Source of the DNA: Mobiluncus porci
GTDB lineage: Bacteria; Actinomycetota; Actinomycetes; Actinomycetales; Actinomycetaceae
Assembly (NCBI RefSeq): GCF_009695935.1
Contig: NZ_VUMY01000002.1
Coordinates: 62,001 to 126,000, forward strand
DNA length: 64,000 bases
Direction: 5' to 3'
Of the stretch, positions 16,528 through 25,134 are shown piece after piece. A program made the position numbers and the translations under genes. Each line of letters opens with the position of its first letter. The first letter of the stretch is position 1. Under the pieces are notes generated by a model, which ran no database searches, was not told the origin of the DNA, and saw only the letters and a list, made by a program, of their open reading frames with translations.

Positions 16528-18225
16528 TCACTGCGGTTGCAGTGCGGCGCCGAGCGCCTCGCGGAGATTCTTCGCGCGGATGAGCTTAAAACCGGACGGG
16601 GCTTTGAGTTTGGCTGCACCCGCAGCGGGGATGATGGCCCGCTTGAAGCCGAGACGGGAGGCCTCCGCGACGCGGCGGCTGAGCGCAGTGCAGGAGCGGA
16701 TTTCTCCGGTCAGGGACACCTCCCCAAAGGCCACCGTGCGGTTGTCGATAACCTGGCCGGTCACCGCTGAGGCGGTGGCGAGGGCTACCGCGAGGTCGGT
16801 CGCGGGCTCGGTCGAGCGCGCCCCGCCGACTGTGGAAACATAGGCATCAAGGGAGCCGAGCGGGAGCTTTTGTCGCGCTTGCAAAACCGCCAACATCATC
16901 GAGACCCGCGAATAATCCAAGCCCGACACAGTCCGATGCGGGGATCCTCCGGCAAGCGGAGTCGTGAGCGCCTCGATTTCGATTGGCAACGCACGCCGCC
17001 CTTCGAGACTCATCGTGATGCAGGCGCCCGGAACCGGCTCGGCGGTCTGGGACAGGAACAACCCGCTCGGATCGGCGATCCCCTCGATTCCGTATTCAAC
17101 CATCTGGAAGAAGCCCACTGCATCAGTCGGGCCGTACCGGTTTTTCACCGCCCGCAGCAATCGCAACTCGCCGGTTCGCTCCCCTTCAAACTGGCAGACC
17201 ACATCGACAAGATGTTCCAGCGTTCGCGGCCCCGCGACTGCTCCGTCCTTGGTGACGTGGCCGACGAGGATTAGCGCCATGTGTCGAGACTTCGCGGCCG
17301 CGGTCAGGCGAGCCGTGACCTCGCGAACCTGGGCGGGGCCGCCGATTGAGGTTTCCAATAGCGGGTCGGTCAGAGTCTGGATGGAGTCAACAATCGCCAG
17401 CGCGGGATTTGTGGCTTCAATCTGGGCTAGTGCCTGGTCAACCGAAGTTTCCGCTGCGAGAAAAAGGTTGTCAGCGACCGAGCCAATTCGCTCGGCTCGG
17501 GAAAGAACCTGTTCCGCGGTTTCTTCTCCGGTGAGGTAGAGAACCTTCCGTGGTTCAGTCTCGGAACTGTTGGTGGAATCGGGGGGCAGCACTGACTGAG
17601 AAGCGACCGCCTCGCCAGTAGAATCAGGATCCTTTACCGCCGCAAGTTTCCGGAGCCCAGCCTCGGAACTTCCCGAGGCCAGATTGGAGACTTCATCCGG
17701 TATTCCCGGCGGCATCTCCAATTCTTCGGCTCGGGTAACGGAAGAGCGTTCTAGTGAAACCACGTTGTCTTCGGTGTCTTTCGATACGAGCCGCAATCCG
17801 GAACGCAAATTTGGCGCATGGTTCGGGGTGGCTCTTGTTGAACCCCCCGCAATCTTCGAGGCCACTTCCAGAAGCAACGTCGACTTCCCAATCCCCGGCT
17901 CTCCCGCGAGGAGGATGACTGCGCCGGGAACGATTCCTCCTGCAAGGACGCGGTCGAACTCGGCCACTCCGGTCGGAATTCGCTCGGTTTTCGAGGTGGA
18001 GTAAGAGCCAATCGGGCGGGCGGCTTGGTTCGGAGTGCCGTAACTGATTTTTCCGTTTTCCCCGACAATGCCCCCTCCGCGCGCGGTGGAGCGCCCCTTG
18101 GGAGTAGGGGCCATGGTTTTTTCCTCAAGCGTGCCCCACTCGCCACACGCACGGCACTGACCAGCCCATTTAGGCCAGCTTTCCCCACAGTTCGAACAGA
18201 CATATACCGTTTTTTCTTTCGCCAT
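16528..18225 (-). CDS. radA: DNA repair protein RadA, with a large insertion
   Basis: 565 aa; RadA is usually about 455. Order: zinc finger CSNCGESWPKWAGQCRACG (10-28), RecA-like ATPase with Walker A GEPGIGKST (about 108-116), the RadA signature KNRYG, and a C-terminal Lon-type domain. An extra segment of about 95 residues (about 128-226), rich in Ser, Glu and Pro, sits between Walker A and the strand KVLYLTGEE. RadA acts in branch migration during recombination. ATG 18225 starts MAKEKTVYVC. Frame is intact, so the insertion is tolerated rather than a pseudogene sign. Confidence 0.93.
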   Translation of the reverse strand: MAKEKTVYVCSNCGESWPKWAGQCRACGEWGTLEEKTMAPTPKGRSTARGGGIVGENGKISYGTPNQAARPIGSYSTSKTERIPTGVAEFDRVLAGGIVPGAVILLAGEPGIGKSTLLLEVASKIAGGSTRATPNHAPNLRSGLRLVSKDTEDNVVSLERSSVTRAEELEMPPGIPDEVSNLASGSSEAGLRKLAAVKDPDSTGEAVASQSVLPPDSTNSSETEPRKVLYLTGEETAEQVLSRAERIGSVADNLFLAAETSVDQALAQIEATNPALAIVDSIQTLTDPLLETSIGGPAQVREVTARLTAAAKSRHMALILVGHVTKDGAVAGPRTLEHLVDVVCQFEGERTGELRLLRAVKNRYGPTDAVGFFQMVEYGIEGIADPSGLFLSQTAEPVPGACITMSLEGRRALPIEIEALTTPLAGGSPHRTVSGLDYSRVSMMLAVLQARQKLPLGSLDAYVSTVGGARSTEPATDLAVALATASAVTGQVIDNRTVAFGEVSLTGEIRSCTALSRRVAEASRLGFKRAIIPAAGAAKLKAPSGFKLIRAKNLREALGAALQPQ

Positions 18226-18331
18226 GTCTCCATCTTTGCACAGACGTCCGGGTGAAAATTTTTCTATCTTGAAAATGAGTCAAAAAGCACGTCCCCGCGA
18301 CTCATAATTGGGGTAAGAGAAAGGAACTCCC

Positions 18332-18880
18332 ATGAACCTCGAAGAACGCCCCCTGGCCCCGCATCCCTACGACCAGGCCCTCCCGCAGCTCCCCGTCTTT
18401 GCCCTCACGAGCGAAAGCCTCCAGGACGGCGCGCCCATGCCAAAAGAGTTCACTGGCGAAGGAGCCGATGAGTCCCCGCAGCTCTCTTGGAGTGGAGCTC
18501 CGGAGGAGACCGCCTCATACGTTCTGAGCTGCTTTGATCCGGATGCTCCGACGCCTTCTGGATTCTGGCACTGGACCATTGTGGACCTCCCGCCGATAGT
18601 GACCTCCTTGCCGGTTGGAGCGGGGGCTGATGACGATGCCATCAAGGCGCTCACCAGCGGTAAAGCCTTCCATATCCGTAATGACAACGGGAACTTCGCC
18701 TACAACGGGCCGTTCCCTCCCGCGGGTGACCGCCCGCACCGCTATGTCTTCGCGGTCCATGCCCTGAAGATTCCTAGCCTTGGTCTCGATCCGGCGAGTG
18801 CCACCAACGCGCCCGTGCACTTCATGAGCTTGTTTAATGCTCTCGGACGCGCGACCCTGACCGCGAGCTACCAGCGTTAG
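18332..18880 (+). CDS. YbhB/YbcL family (PEBP-like) protein
   Basis: 182 aa cytoplasmic protein of the phosphatidylethanolamine-binding / Raf-kinase-inhibitor-like family. Visible motifs: ESPQLSWSGAPEET, SYVLSCFDPDAPTPSGFWHW (ligand-pocket DPDAP and HW), and PPAGDRPHRYVFAVHAL. Length is normal. Function of bacterial members is not settled. An RBS GAAAGGAA precedes ATG 18332. Confidence 0.9.
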   Translation: MNLEERPLAPHPYDQALPQLPVFALTSESLQDGAPMPKEFTGEGADESPQLSWSGAPEETASYVLSCFDPDAPTPSGFWHWTIVDLPPIVTSLPVGAGADDDAIKALTSGKAFHIRNDNGNFAYNGPFPPAGDRPHRYVFAVHALKIPSLGLDPASATNAPVHFMSLFNALGRATLTASYQR

Positions 18881-19309
18881 TAGTGGGCGAAGCCGGCTGG
18901 GTCAGAGTGGAACCGACAGGTCGAACCTCTGTGGCGTAACGAAGTGGAGCCACAAGGGTGCGACCCAACGGCGTAGCCGAAATAATCATAAACGGCTTCG
19001 CCGTGGGTCAGACCCTTTGGCTTCGTTCCCTTCGGTCACTGCGCCAAGAGGTCTGACCCGCCGGCTGCGCCTTGCGCTATGAGGTCTGACCCGCCGGCTG
19101 CGCCTTGCGCTATGAGGTCTGACCCGCCGGCTGCGCCTTGCGCTATGAGGTCTGACCCGTCGGCTGCGCTCAAGCCGGATGCCATGGAACCCCGCCCCAG
19201 CGTCCCTGAAGCCAAGGGCTGTGAGCCGAAATAGGCCTGGCAACCGTTAAATCGGGGTAAAAAACCGCGGTAAACTTGTCTGGGCAGGAATTCCAAGGAA
19301 AGGATTGAA
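18881..19309 (+). repeat. composite repeat copy B with 33-bp tandem array
   Basis: No gene in this 429-bp gap. About 18920-19047 is the second copy of the composite element (GTCGAACCTCTGTGGC paired with GCCACAAGGGTGCGAC, then CGGCGTAGCCG / CGGCTTCGCCG and GGGTCAGACCC). It runs into a tandem array with period 33 bp starting at 19048, 19081, 19114 and 19147 (unit begins GAGGTCTGACCCGCCGGCTG). The last unit is partial. The array resembles the sequence captured in dapC. Confidence 0.7.
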
Positions 19310-20224
19310 ATGGCGAGCATTGGTGCTTGGGTGGAAGGCGCCAGACTGCGCACTCTTCCAGCTTCCGCAGCCCCGGTCCTGCTCGGAACCGGCATCGCTT
19401 TCGGGCTGGGACGCGGGTCTTGGCTCCTGGCGCTGGGCTGTCTCGTGGTGGCCCTCGCCATCCAGATCGGCGTGAACTTCTCGAATGACTATTCCGATGG
19501 GGTGCGCGGAACCGACGAGTTCCGCCTCGGCCCGCCTCGGCTCGTCGGTGGGGGAGAAAACCCGAAAAAGGTTCTCGCCGCGGCGGTCCTTTGCTTCGCG
19601 CTCGCAGCGGCAATCGGCCTCGCAATCGTTATCGCCACCCATTCCTGGTGGCTCATCGCCGCCGGCGCGTTGGCTCTAGTCGCAGCCTGGTTCTATACCG
19701 GCGGGAAACACCCCTACGGATACCTCGGTATTGGGCTAAGTGAACTAATGGTTTTCCTGTTTTTCGGCCTCATGGCAACGCTCGGGACACTTTGGGTTCA
19801 GGCAAAAACCCTCCCGTGGCAGGCCTGGGCTCTGGCCGCGGCTTTCGGGCTTTTGTCCTGCGCTTTGCTGATGGTCAACAACCTCCGCGACATCCCGACC
19901 GACACGAAATCCGGGAAGAAAACCCTCGCAGTGCGGCTCGGAGACAGGGCTTCGCGACGGGTCTATGTTGGAATGATTGTCCTTGCGCTGACGCTGTCGC
20001 TCGTGGTGCTGTTTATCCCGTGGCCAGCAATTTTCTCCGGCGGGATTCGGCAGTGGATTCCCGGGTTTTTCGTCCAGCTTGCGCTGTGGATTGGCGCGGT
20101 CGTTACCATGCGTCCAGTTCGGCAAGGTGCTACTGGTCATGACCTGATTATTGCGCTTCGCAATACCGGCTTCCTGACCTTGGCTTTCGGGGCCTTGCTG
20201 GGACTGCTCTTTGCTGTGTCGTAA
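19310..20224 (+). CDS. menA: 1,4-dihydroxy-2-naphthoate polyprenyltransferase MenA
   Basis: 304-aa UbiA-superfamily membrane enzyme that attaches the polyprenyl tail in menaquinone synthesis. First Asp-rich motif NDYSDGVRGTDE (about 59-70) and second RDIPTDTKSGKKTLAVRLGD are clear, with about eight hydrophobic helices between and after. RTLPASAAPVLLGTG at the N-terminus is typical of MenA. RBS AAAGGA before ATG 19310. No other men genes are adjacent. Confidence 0.93.
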   Translation: MASIGAWVEGARLRTLPASAAPVLLGTGIAFGLGRGSWLLALGCLVVALAIQIGVNFSNDYSDGVRGTDEFRLGPPRLVGGGENPKKVLAAAVLCFALAAAIGLAIVIATHSWWLIAAGALALVAAWFYTGGKHPYGYLGIGLSELMVFLFFGLMATLGTLWVQAKTLPWQAWALAAAFGLLSCALLMVNNLRDIPTDTKSGKKTLAVRLGDRASRRVYVGMIVLALTLSLVVLFIPWPAIFSGGIRQWIPGFFVQLALWIGAVVTMRPVRQGATGHDLIIALRNTGFLTLAFGALLGLLFAVS

Positions 20225-20621
20225 AGGTTATTTCGCTTCGCTGACGGGGTCGAACCTAGCGGAGCCGCGGGTCAGGCGTAGCCGGAGTGGGTCGAACCTC
20301 TTTGGCTGAGTCGAAGACGAAGCCAATAGGGTGCGACCCTGACGGCGTAGCCAATACAGTCTTAAACGGCTTCGCCGGGGGTCAGACCCTTTGGCTACGT
20401 TCGCGTTGCTCACTACGCCAAGAGGTCTGACCCGCCGGCTGAGCTAATGCCAAGAGGTCTGACCCGCTGGCTGAGCTGGAGCCGAAACGGCCCCGTTTCG
20501 CCGAAGGCAAACACAGTTAGGCACACCTTGCTTGAAATGCTACAATGAAAATATATGACCCGCCGGCTCTGTCGCCTGCACGCCCGACTGAGCTGGCTAG
20601 GCCTAATAAAGGAGTGAAAGC
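20225..20621 (+). repeat. composite repeat copy C
   Basis: 397-bp gap without a gene. About 20240-20480 repeats the layout of the copies near 10905 and 18920: GTCGAACCTCTTTGGCT paired with AGCCAATAGGGTGCGAC, GACGGCGTAGCC with GGCTTCGCCG, GGGTCAGACCCTTTGGCT, then two AGGTCTGACCCGC(C/T)GGCTGAGC units. As with the other copies it directly follows a gene end. Confidence 0.65.
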
Positions 20622-22298
20622 ATGAAATTCGTTGTTGTTGGAGGGGTTGCGGGCGGTCTGTCATTTGCGGCCCGCGCGCGGCGCCTAGATGAGACTGCCG
20701 AAATCGTTGTCTTCGAAAAAGGCCCCTATCCGTCCTTTTCGAACTGCGGCCTGCCCTACTATGTCGGCGGAGACATTCCGGATCGGGAAACGCTCTTGCT
20801 GAACACCCCGGAGACCCTGCACTCGAAACTGAACCTGGACGTGCGGGTAAACCACGAGGTCACAGGCGTGGACGCGAAAGCGAAAACCGTTACGGTCACA
20901 GGTCCGGACGGTTCAAAAACAACCGAATCATACGACGTCCTCGTGTTGTCCCCGGGGGCCACTGCCGCGCGCCCGCCGATTCCCGGGCTGGACTCCCCGA
21001 AGGTCCACGCGCTGCGGACTGTGGACGACGCGACCCGCCTCGGGGAGCTCGCCGGAGACGCCCAGACCGCCGTGGTTATCGGCGGCGGTTTCATTGGAAT
21101 CGAGGCTGCGGAAGGGCTGGCGAAGCGCGGCATCCAGACCACCATTGTGGAAGGTTCCGCCCACGTCATGCCGCCTCTCGACAAAGAGGTCGCCAATATG
21201 GTGACCGGCGCGCTCGGTTCCCTCGGGGTGCAAGTTGTGGCCGCAACCCAGGTGAAATCCATCGCTCCCGCCGCGGACGGGCCGGACCTGGTGACGCTAT
21301 CTGACGGCCAGGAAATTCCCGCCGACCTCGTAGTCTTATCCGCGGGGGTCAAGCCCGCCACCGCTGCGTTTGTGGAGGCTGGGATTGAGGCTGACGAGCG
21401 TGGATATATCAAAATCGACGAACACGGGCGGACGAACCTCCCGGATGTGTATGCCCTTGGTGACGCGGTTACCCAGGAAACCGCCGTGACCGGTGCCGTA
21501 AGACCTGTCGCCTTGGCCGGACCCACCAACCGCGCCGGACGGCTCATTGCTGACTTCATTCTCGACCCCGAAAACGCCCGTCCGCTCCCGAAGCCACTCG
21601 GGACTTCCATTTTCCGGGTGGGACAGATGACTGCCGCGATGACCGGCGCGAACCGCGCTGAACTCGAGGCTTCCGACATCGACTTTGTGACCATCCACAC
21701 TCATCCGACCGACCACGGGACGTTCCTCCCCGGCGCCCAGCCGATGCAGCTCTTGATGCATTTTGACGCGAAAACCGGCAAGATTCTCGGCGCGCAAGGG
21801 ATTGGCGGAAACGGTGTCGACAAGCGGATCGACGTGATTGCGACCGCGATTCGCGCCGGACTAGCTGCGCCGGACCTGATTGACCTCGACCTGGCTTATT
21901 CCCCGCCGTATTCCTCGGCAAAGGATCCGGTGAACTTCCTCGGATATGTCGCGGATAATGTCTTGTCCGGGCGGCTTGAGCCGTGGTATCCCTGGGAATT
22001 CGAGGAGCTCGGCGAGGACGCGGTCTTGATTGATGTCCGCAACCATCCGGAGTTCAACGCCGGACATTTGCGCGGGGCCGAGTGTATTCCGCTTGGGGAG
22101 CTGCGCGAGCAGGCGGCGGAAGTAAAGACAAAGGTCGGGGAGAAAACCGTGTATTTGAGCGATGATACCGGAGCGAACGCCTGGATTGGCGCCGGTATTC
22201 TTACCGCCGCCGGAGTTAGTGCTAAGGTATTATCCGGCGGGGTGAACACGGTATTCGCTTACTACTTCGAAAACCCTGGGGCTGTCCTCGAAATGTGA
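20622..22298 (+). CDS. CoA-disulfide reductase-like flavoprotein with C-terminal rhodanese domain
   Basis: 558 aa. FAD-binding GGVAGG near residue 8, then SFSNCGLPYYVGG with the redox Cys42 of CoA/polysulfide reductases, NAD(P)-binding GGGFIGIEAAE and FAD-contact DVYALGDAV. The last 100 residues are a rhodanese fold (AVLIDVRNHPEFNAGHLRGA). The loop that should carry the catalytic Cys reads LSDDTGANAW, so the rhodanese lacks it. Likely role: reduction of CoA-disulfide, CoA-persulfide or polysulfide in the cytoplasm. Single-gene unit with RBS AAAGGAG. Confidence 0.85.
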   Translation: MKFVVVGGVAGGLSFAARARRLDETAEIVVFEKGPYPSFSNCGLPYYVGGDIPDRETLLLNTPETLHSKLNLDVRVNHEVTGVDAKAKTVTVTGPDGSKTTESYDVLVLSPGATAARPPIPGLDSPKVHALRTVDDATRLGELAGDAQTAVVIGGGFIGIEAAEGLAKRGIQTTIVEGSAHVMPPLDKEVANMVTGALGSLGVQVVAATQVKSIAPAADGPDLVTLSDGQEIPADLVVLSAGVKPATAAFVEAGIEADERGYIKIDEHGRTNLPDVYALGDAVTQETAVTGAVRPVALAGPTNRAGRLIADFILDPENARPLPKPLGTSIFRVGQMTAAMTGANRAELEASDIDFVTIHTHPTDHGTFLPGAQPMQLLMHFDAKTGKILGAQGIGGNGVDKRIDVIATAIRAGLAAPDLIDLDLAYSPPYSSAKDPVNFLGYVADNVLSGRLEPWYPWEFEELGEDAVLIDVRNHPEFNAGHLRGAECIPLGELREQAAEVKTKVGEKTVYLSDDTGANAWIGAGILTAAGVSAKVLSGGVNTVFAYYFENPGAVLEM

Positions 22299-22389
22299 GA
22301 CACCCTCGAATCTGGATGGGGCATGTCCCCTTAGTCAAAAGAACGCGAACGGTGAGACATGCCCCACCGTTTCAAGGAAAGGAAACAAT

Positions 22390-22554
22390 ATGTGCTCTGC
22401 AGTGAAATGTGGAAATTGCGGAAAGACGACTTGGACTGGCTGTGGCCAGCATATCGCCCAGGTGAAGGCCAGCGTGCCGGCGGGGCAGTGGTGCACGTGC
22501 TCCGAGTCCGAGCGTAAGCCGCAGTCGATTTTCGCTTCGTTCTTCGGGCGTTAA
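22390..22554 (+). CDS. small conserved Cys-rich protein
   Basis: 54 aa with CGNC, CGQH and CTC motifs (KCGNCGKTTWTGCGQH), suggesting zinc binding. RBS AAGGAAAGG before ATG 22390. I recall similar short 'KTTW.GCGqH' proteins across actinobacteria, without a known function. It is followed by a large structured region. Confidence 0.75.
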   Translation: MCSAVKCGNCGKTTWTGCGQHIAQVKASVPAGQWCTCSESERKPQSIFASFFGR

Positions 22555-22571
22555 GCTTAGGTATTAATATT

Positions 22572-22713
22572 GCCGATGCCACGGGGTCGCTCGTGCGGCT
22601 CGCGCGGGACGAGAGGGGAAGTATCCCCTCGCGATGTGCGATTTTATTATCGCACATCGCTCACCCCTCAGTCCCGCGCTGAGTCCGCACTTTCGCTCCC
22701 CCGTGGCATCGGC
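22572..22713. repeat. nested four-arm inverted-repeat element
   Basis: Outer 15-bp arms GCCGATGCCACGGGG (22572-22586) and its complement (22699-22713) enclose GTGCGG/CCGCAC, GCGCGGGAC (22602-22610)/GTCCCGCGC (22671-22679) and a central 12-bp hairpin 22631-22642/22649-22660 with loop TTTATT. The geometry could be an RNA structure, a palindromic mobile repeat or an attachment-like site. It follows the small Cys-rich gene. Confidence 0.55.
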
Positions 22714-22848
22714 TGGTTTTAGGTATTCCCCGGGTGGAAGCGAAAATCGTGCAGAGACGCGTGGGCTCTCGGGTTTGGGAAGGCGAGGCTTCCGGGCAGG
22801 ATGATTTTTTATCGGATTCGGGGAGAGGTGCCGGCATAACTACTATGA

Positions 22849-22888
22849 TTTTTTAATTTATTGCCTAATAAGGCAATAAATTAAAAAA
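22849..22888. terminator. AT-rich 18-bp hairpin, bidirectional terminator candidate
   Basis: Perfect arms 22849-22866 and 22871-22888 with loop AATA. The stem starts with T6 and ends with A6, so it carries no run of T after the stem beyond its own. Located in the 496-bp gap before the mutarotase gene. The remainder of the gap (22889-23050) shows short CCGAGGCTTCCCGCGAATCC-type repeats only. Confidence 0.5.
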
Positions 22889-23050
22889 AGTAAGTTTTAG
22901 GCGCGCGAATCCGAGGCTTCCCGCGAATCCGAGGCTTGCCGAGGATCCGCGACTCCGAGGGGGCGTCTCCTCCGAGACGCAACCCATCCTCGGCTAGAAG
23001 TGGCTCCCAAACGGTCGTTTTCTCGCCTCGCCTCGTCCTAAAATAAACCT

Positions 23051-24142
23051 ATGAGCGAAGATGCGTTGGAAATCAAAGCGGGCCCCTATAAAGCCGATAT
23101 CTCGCCTTTCGGGGGCGGCCTGTGGAGCTTGACTTACGAGGATGAGCCACTGGTAACCGAGCCTCCGCATTGGATCCCAGTGGCCTTTGATGCGGGCTGT
23201 CTCCTGGCGCCGTGGCCGAACCGAACCGAAGACGGCACCTACGAATTCGGCGGAAAAACCCGCCACCTCTCGATTACCGAACCCTGGCGCAACAACTCGA
23301 TTCACGGTTTTGTCCGCCACCTTCACTGGCGCGAGCGCGGTCGGAGCGAGCGCGAAGTGCGGATCACGGTTTCGACCGAGCGCCAGGCTGGCTGGCCGTG
23401 GGCAATGGACTATGAAATGCGCTGGGAAGTTTCCTCGCAAGACGGCCTGATCGGCGAGTTTCGGGCAGTAAACGCCGGCGATGCCCCCTGCCCCTTCGGG
23501 TTCGGCTGGCACCCCTATCTCTCGGCATTCGGCGCGTCGATAGACGAGTGCACGATGAAACTCCCGCCCGTCCTTGACCTCCCGCTCGACCCAAAGCGGA
23601 AACTGCCGACGGGAGAACCCGCACCTCACGCCGTTTTCGAGGAAGCCAGCGGCGGGGGAATCCCTATGAGCGGGCAGTGGTTCGACCATGCGTTGCGTGT
23701 GGTCGGCGGGGTCAGCAAGGGCGCGTCGGTTCCCGCCCAGAAATTCAGCAAGGGCGAGCCGGTTCCCACCCGAGAGCTCCCCAAGAGCGGGCCTGGTCCA
23801 GCGGGTGCGTCCCACAAACAGCCGCCGGTCAGCAAAGGGACTTCCGAAACCCCCGCCCTAAATCCGCCGGTTACCTCGCCCTCCAAACCGACAGTAACCT
23901 GCCAACTCCTCGGCCCGGATGGGCGCGGGGTGGAACTCTGGGCCGGAGACTGGTGTCGCTGGCTCCAGGTCTACACCGCAGACGCCGCCCACGACGAGGC
24001 CTTCCCCGGCATCGAAAATGGTCGTGCGCTCGCGATTGAGCCGATGACCTGCCCGCCGAATATGCTCGCGAGCGGCGTGGACCGGCTCACCCTACAACCC
24101 GGGGAGGCCCGCTGCTTCCGTTTCGGGATTAGAGCCCTCTAA
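23051..24142 (+). CDS. aldose 1-epimerase (mutarotase) family protein with insertion
   Basis: 363 aa. Mutarotase features: LLAPWPNRTEDGTYEFGGK, NNSIHGFVRHLHW (catalytic His region), FGFGWHPYL (second His), and late CRWLQVYTAD with AIEPMTCPPN (Glu). It should interconvert anomers of a hexose. Residues about 220-290 are a low-complexity insertion rich in Ser, Lys and Pro (PVSKGTSETPALNPPVTSP) between conserved strands. Without it the length would match the family. Same style of insertion as in DapC and RadA. Confidence 0.85.
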   Translation: MSEDALEIKAGPYKADISPFGGGLWSLTYEDEPLVTEPPHWIPVAFDAGCLLAPWPNRTEDGTYEFGGKTRHLSITEPWRNNSIHGFVRHLHWRERGRSEREVRITVSTERQAGWPWAMDYEMRWEVSSQDGLIGEFRAVNAGDAPCPFGFGWHPYLSAFGASIDECTMKLPPVLDLPLDPKRKLPTGEPAPHAVFEEASGGGIPMSGQWFDHALRVVGGVSKGASVPAQKFSKGEPVPTRELPKSGPGPAGASHKQPPVSKGTSETPALNPPVTSPSKPTVTCQLLGPDGRGVELWAGDWCRWLQVYTADAAHDEAFPGIENGRALAIEPMTCPPNMLASGVDRLTLQPGEARCFRFGIRAL

Positions 24143-24152
24143 AAATCACCCC

Positions 24153-24590
24153 TCAACGCGGGCGAACCAAAGCCATCGCCAAGGCCGCCCCGACGAGGCT
24201 GGAAAGCAGGGCCCCCCAAAGGAAATCGAAGATACTGACGTTGCCCGCTCGAATCGAGAGGAACAGCACGTAAGCCTGGAGGAAAATCCACGGCCCTACC
24301 GAGCAAGAGAGCGCGACGAGAGCAAAGGGGCGATAGGAATCAGGATCCATCCTTTTGCGAAGCAAGAACAGTGAATACGGGGTGGCAATCAGCGTCCGGA
24401 CGATATCGAGCGCGGCGTAGGCAATCCCATACCAGCTCCGGTCGTTCATCAGTAGGTCAGCCAGCGCCGGCGACTTGGTGATGAGGTAGGTCTGCGCCAT
24501 CAAAGTCACGATTCCGATGAAGAAACCGATGAGCATGTTTCGAACCGGTGCTCCGGTATCGCGGGTCTCGCTCTCATAAGTAATTTCCAT
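24153..24590 (-). CDS. four-helix integral membrane protein, unknown
   Basis: 145 aa with four hydrophobic helices (near residues 18-36, 56-74, 86-106 and 118-140) and a short acidic N-terminus. ATG 24590. Convergent with the mutarotase gene and 9 nt downstream of the DUF192 gene, so probably co-transcribed with it. No known family recognised. Confidence 0.6.
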   Translation of the reverse strand: MEITYESETRDTGAPVRNMLIGFFIGIVTLMAQTYLITKSPALADLLMNDRSWYGIAYAALDIVRTLIATPYSLFLLRKRMDPDSYRPFALVALSCSVGPWIFLQAYVLFLSIRAGNVSIFDFLWGALLSSLVGAALAMALVRPR

Positions 24591-24599
24591 GATTCTCTT

Positions 24600-25109
24600 T
24601 CAGCTCGCAGCGGGTAACGGGGCATCAGTAGGAACGGACTCGGTCGGGGAGGCCGCGGTGGCTGGGTGTGGCGAAAAAACCGTCCCTGGAATAATCCCAA
24701 ATTCCTCGAATATCCCCGGTTCGGCCTCCAGCACGGAACGCGCTCGAAAACGAGGACGTCCCACCCGTCCGGGTCGGTAGCGGACAATCTCCAAAACCCG
24801 CTGGTCCCGGTCGAGGTAAGCCACATCAATCGTGAAATGCATGGCCACGGTATGGATGGAATTGCACTTGGTGATCCAAACGATTCCCGGGGTTGACCAC
24901 GTTTTCAACAAGCCCTGGTTTCGGGTTCGCCGCGAGCCCGCGACAAAAACTGGCAGTTTGCCTCCAGAAGAAGCGCCACCAGTCGCTGCCGGATTCGTTC
25001 CCTTCCTCGCGGCGGAAACGGTTTCGCGCCCGTCCTTTCGCAGCGGTTTTCCCGCCCAGAAATCAGGGTGGCGCAAGTCCGCCCACACCGGTCCCGCGGT
25101 TGTTTCCAT
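24600..25109 (-). CDS. DUF192 family protein
   Basis: 169 aa from ATG 25109 (METTAGPVW...). The frame is open further upstream but that part overlaps the next gene. DUF192 signature: GIVWITKCNSIHTVAMHFTI, then DVAYLDRDQRVLEI and ARSVLEAEPG. Residues about 25-60 hold an insertion-like Ala/Gly-rich stretch. Biological role of the family is unsettled. Start choice is moderately secure, as the RBS is weak. Confidence 0.7.
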   Translation of the reverse strand: METTAGPVWADLRHPDFWAGKPLRKDGRETVSAARKGTNPAATGGASSGGKLPVFVAGSRRTRNQGLLKTWSTPGIVWITKCNSIHTVAMHFTIDVAYLDRDQRVLEIVRYRPGRVGRPRFRARSVLEAEPGIFEEFGIIPGTVFSPHPATAASPTESVPTDAPLPAAS

Positions 25110-25134
25110 CAGCGCATCATTTTCTCTCGGGTTC

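Noticed and set aside
19048-19170. CRISPR array
   Set aside because: The 33-bp units are contiguous and nearly identical, with no spacers and no cas genes in the window.
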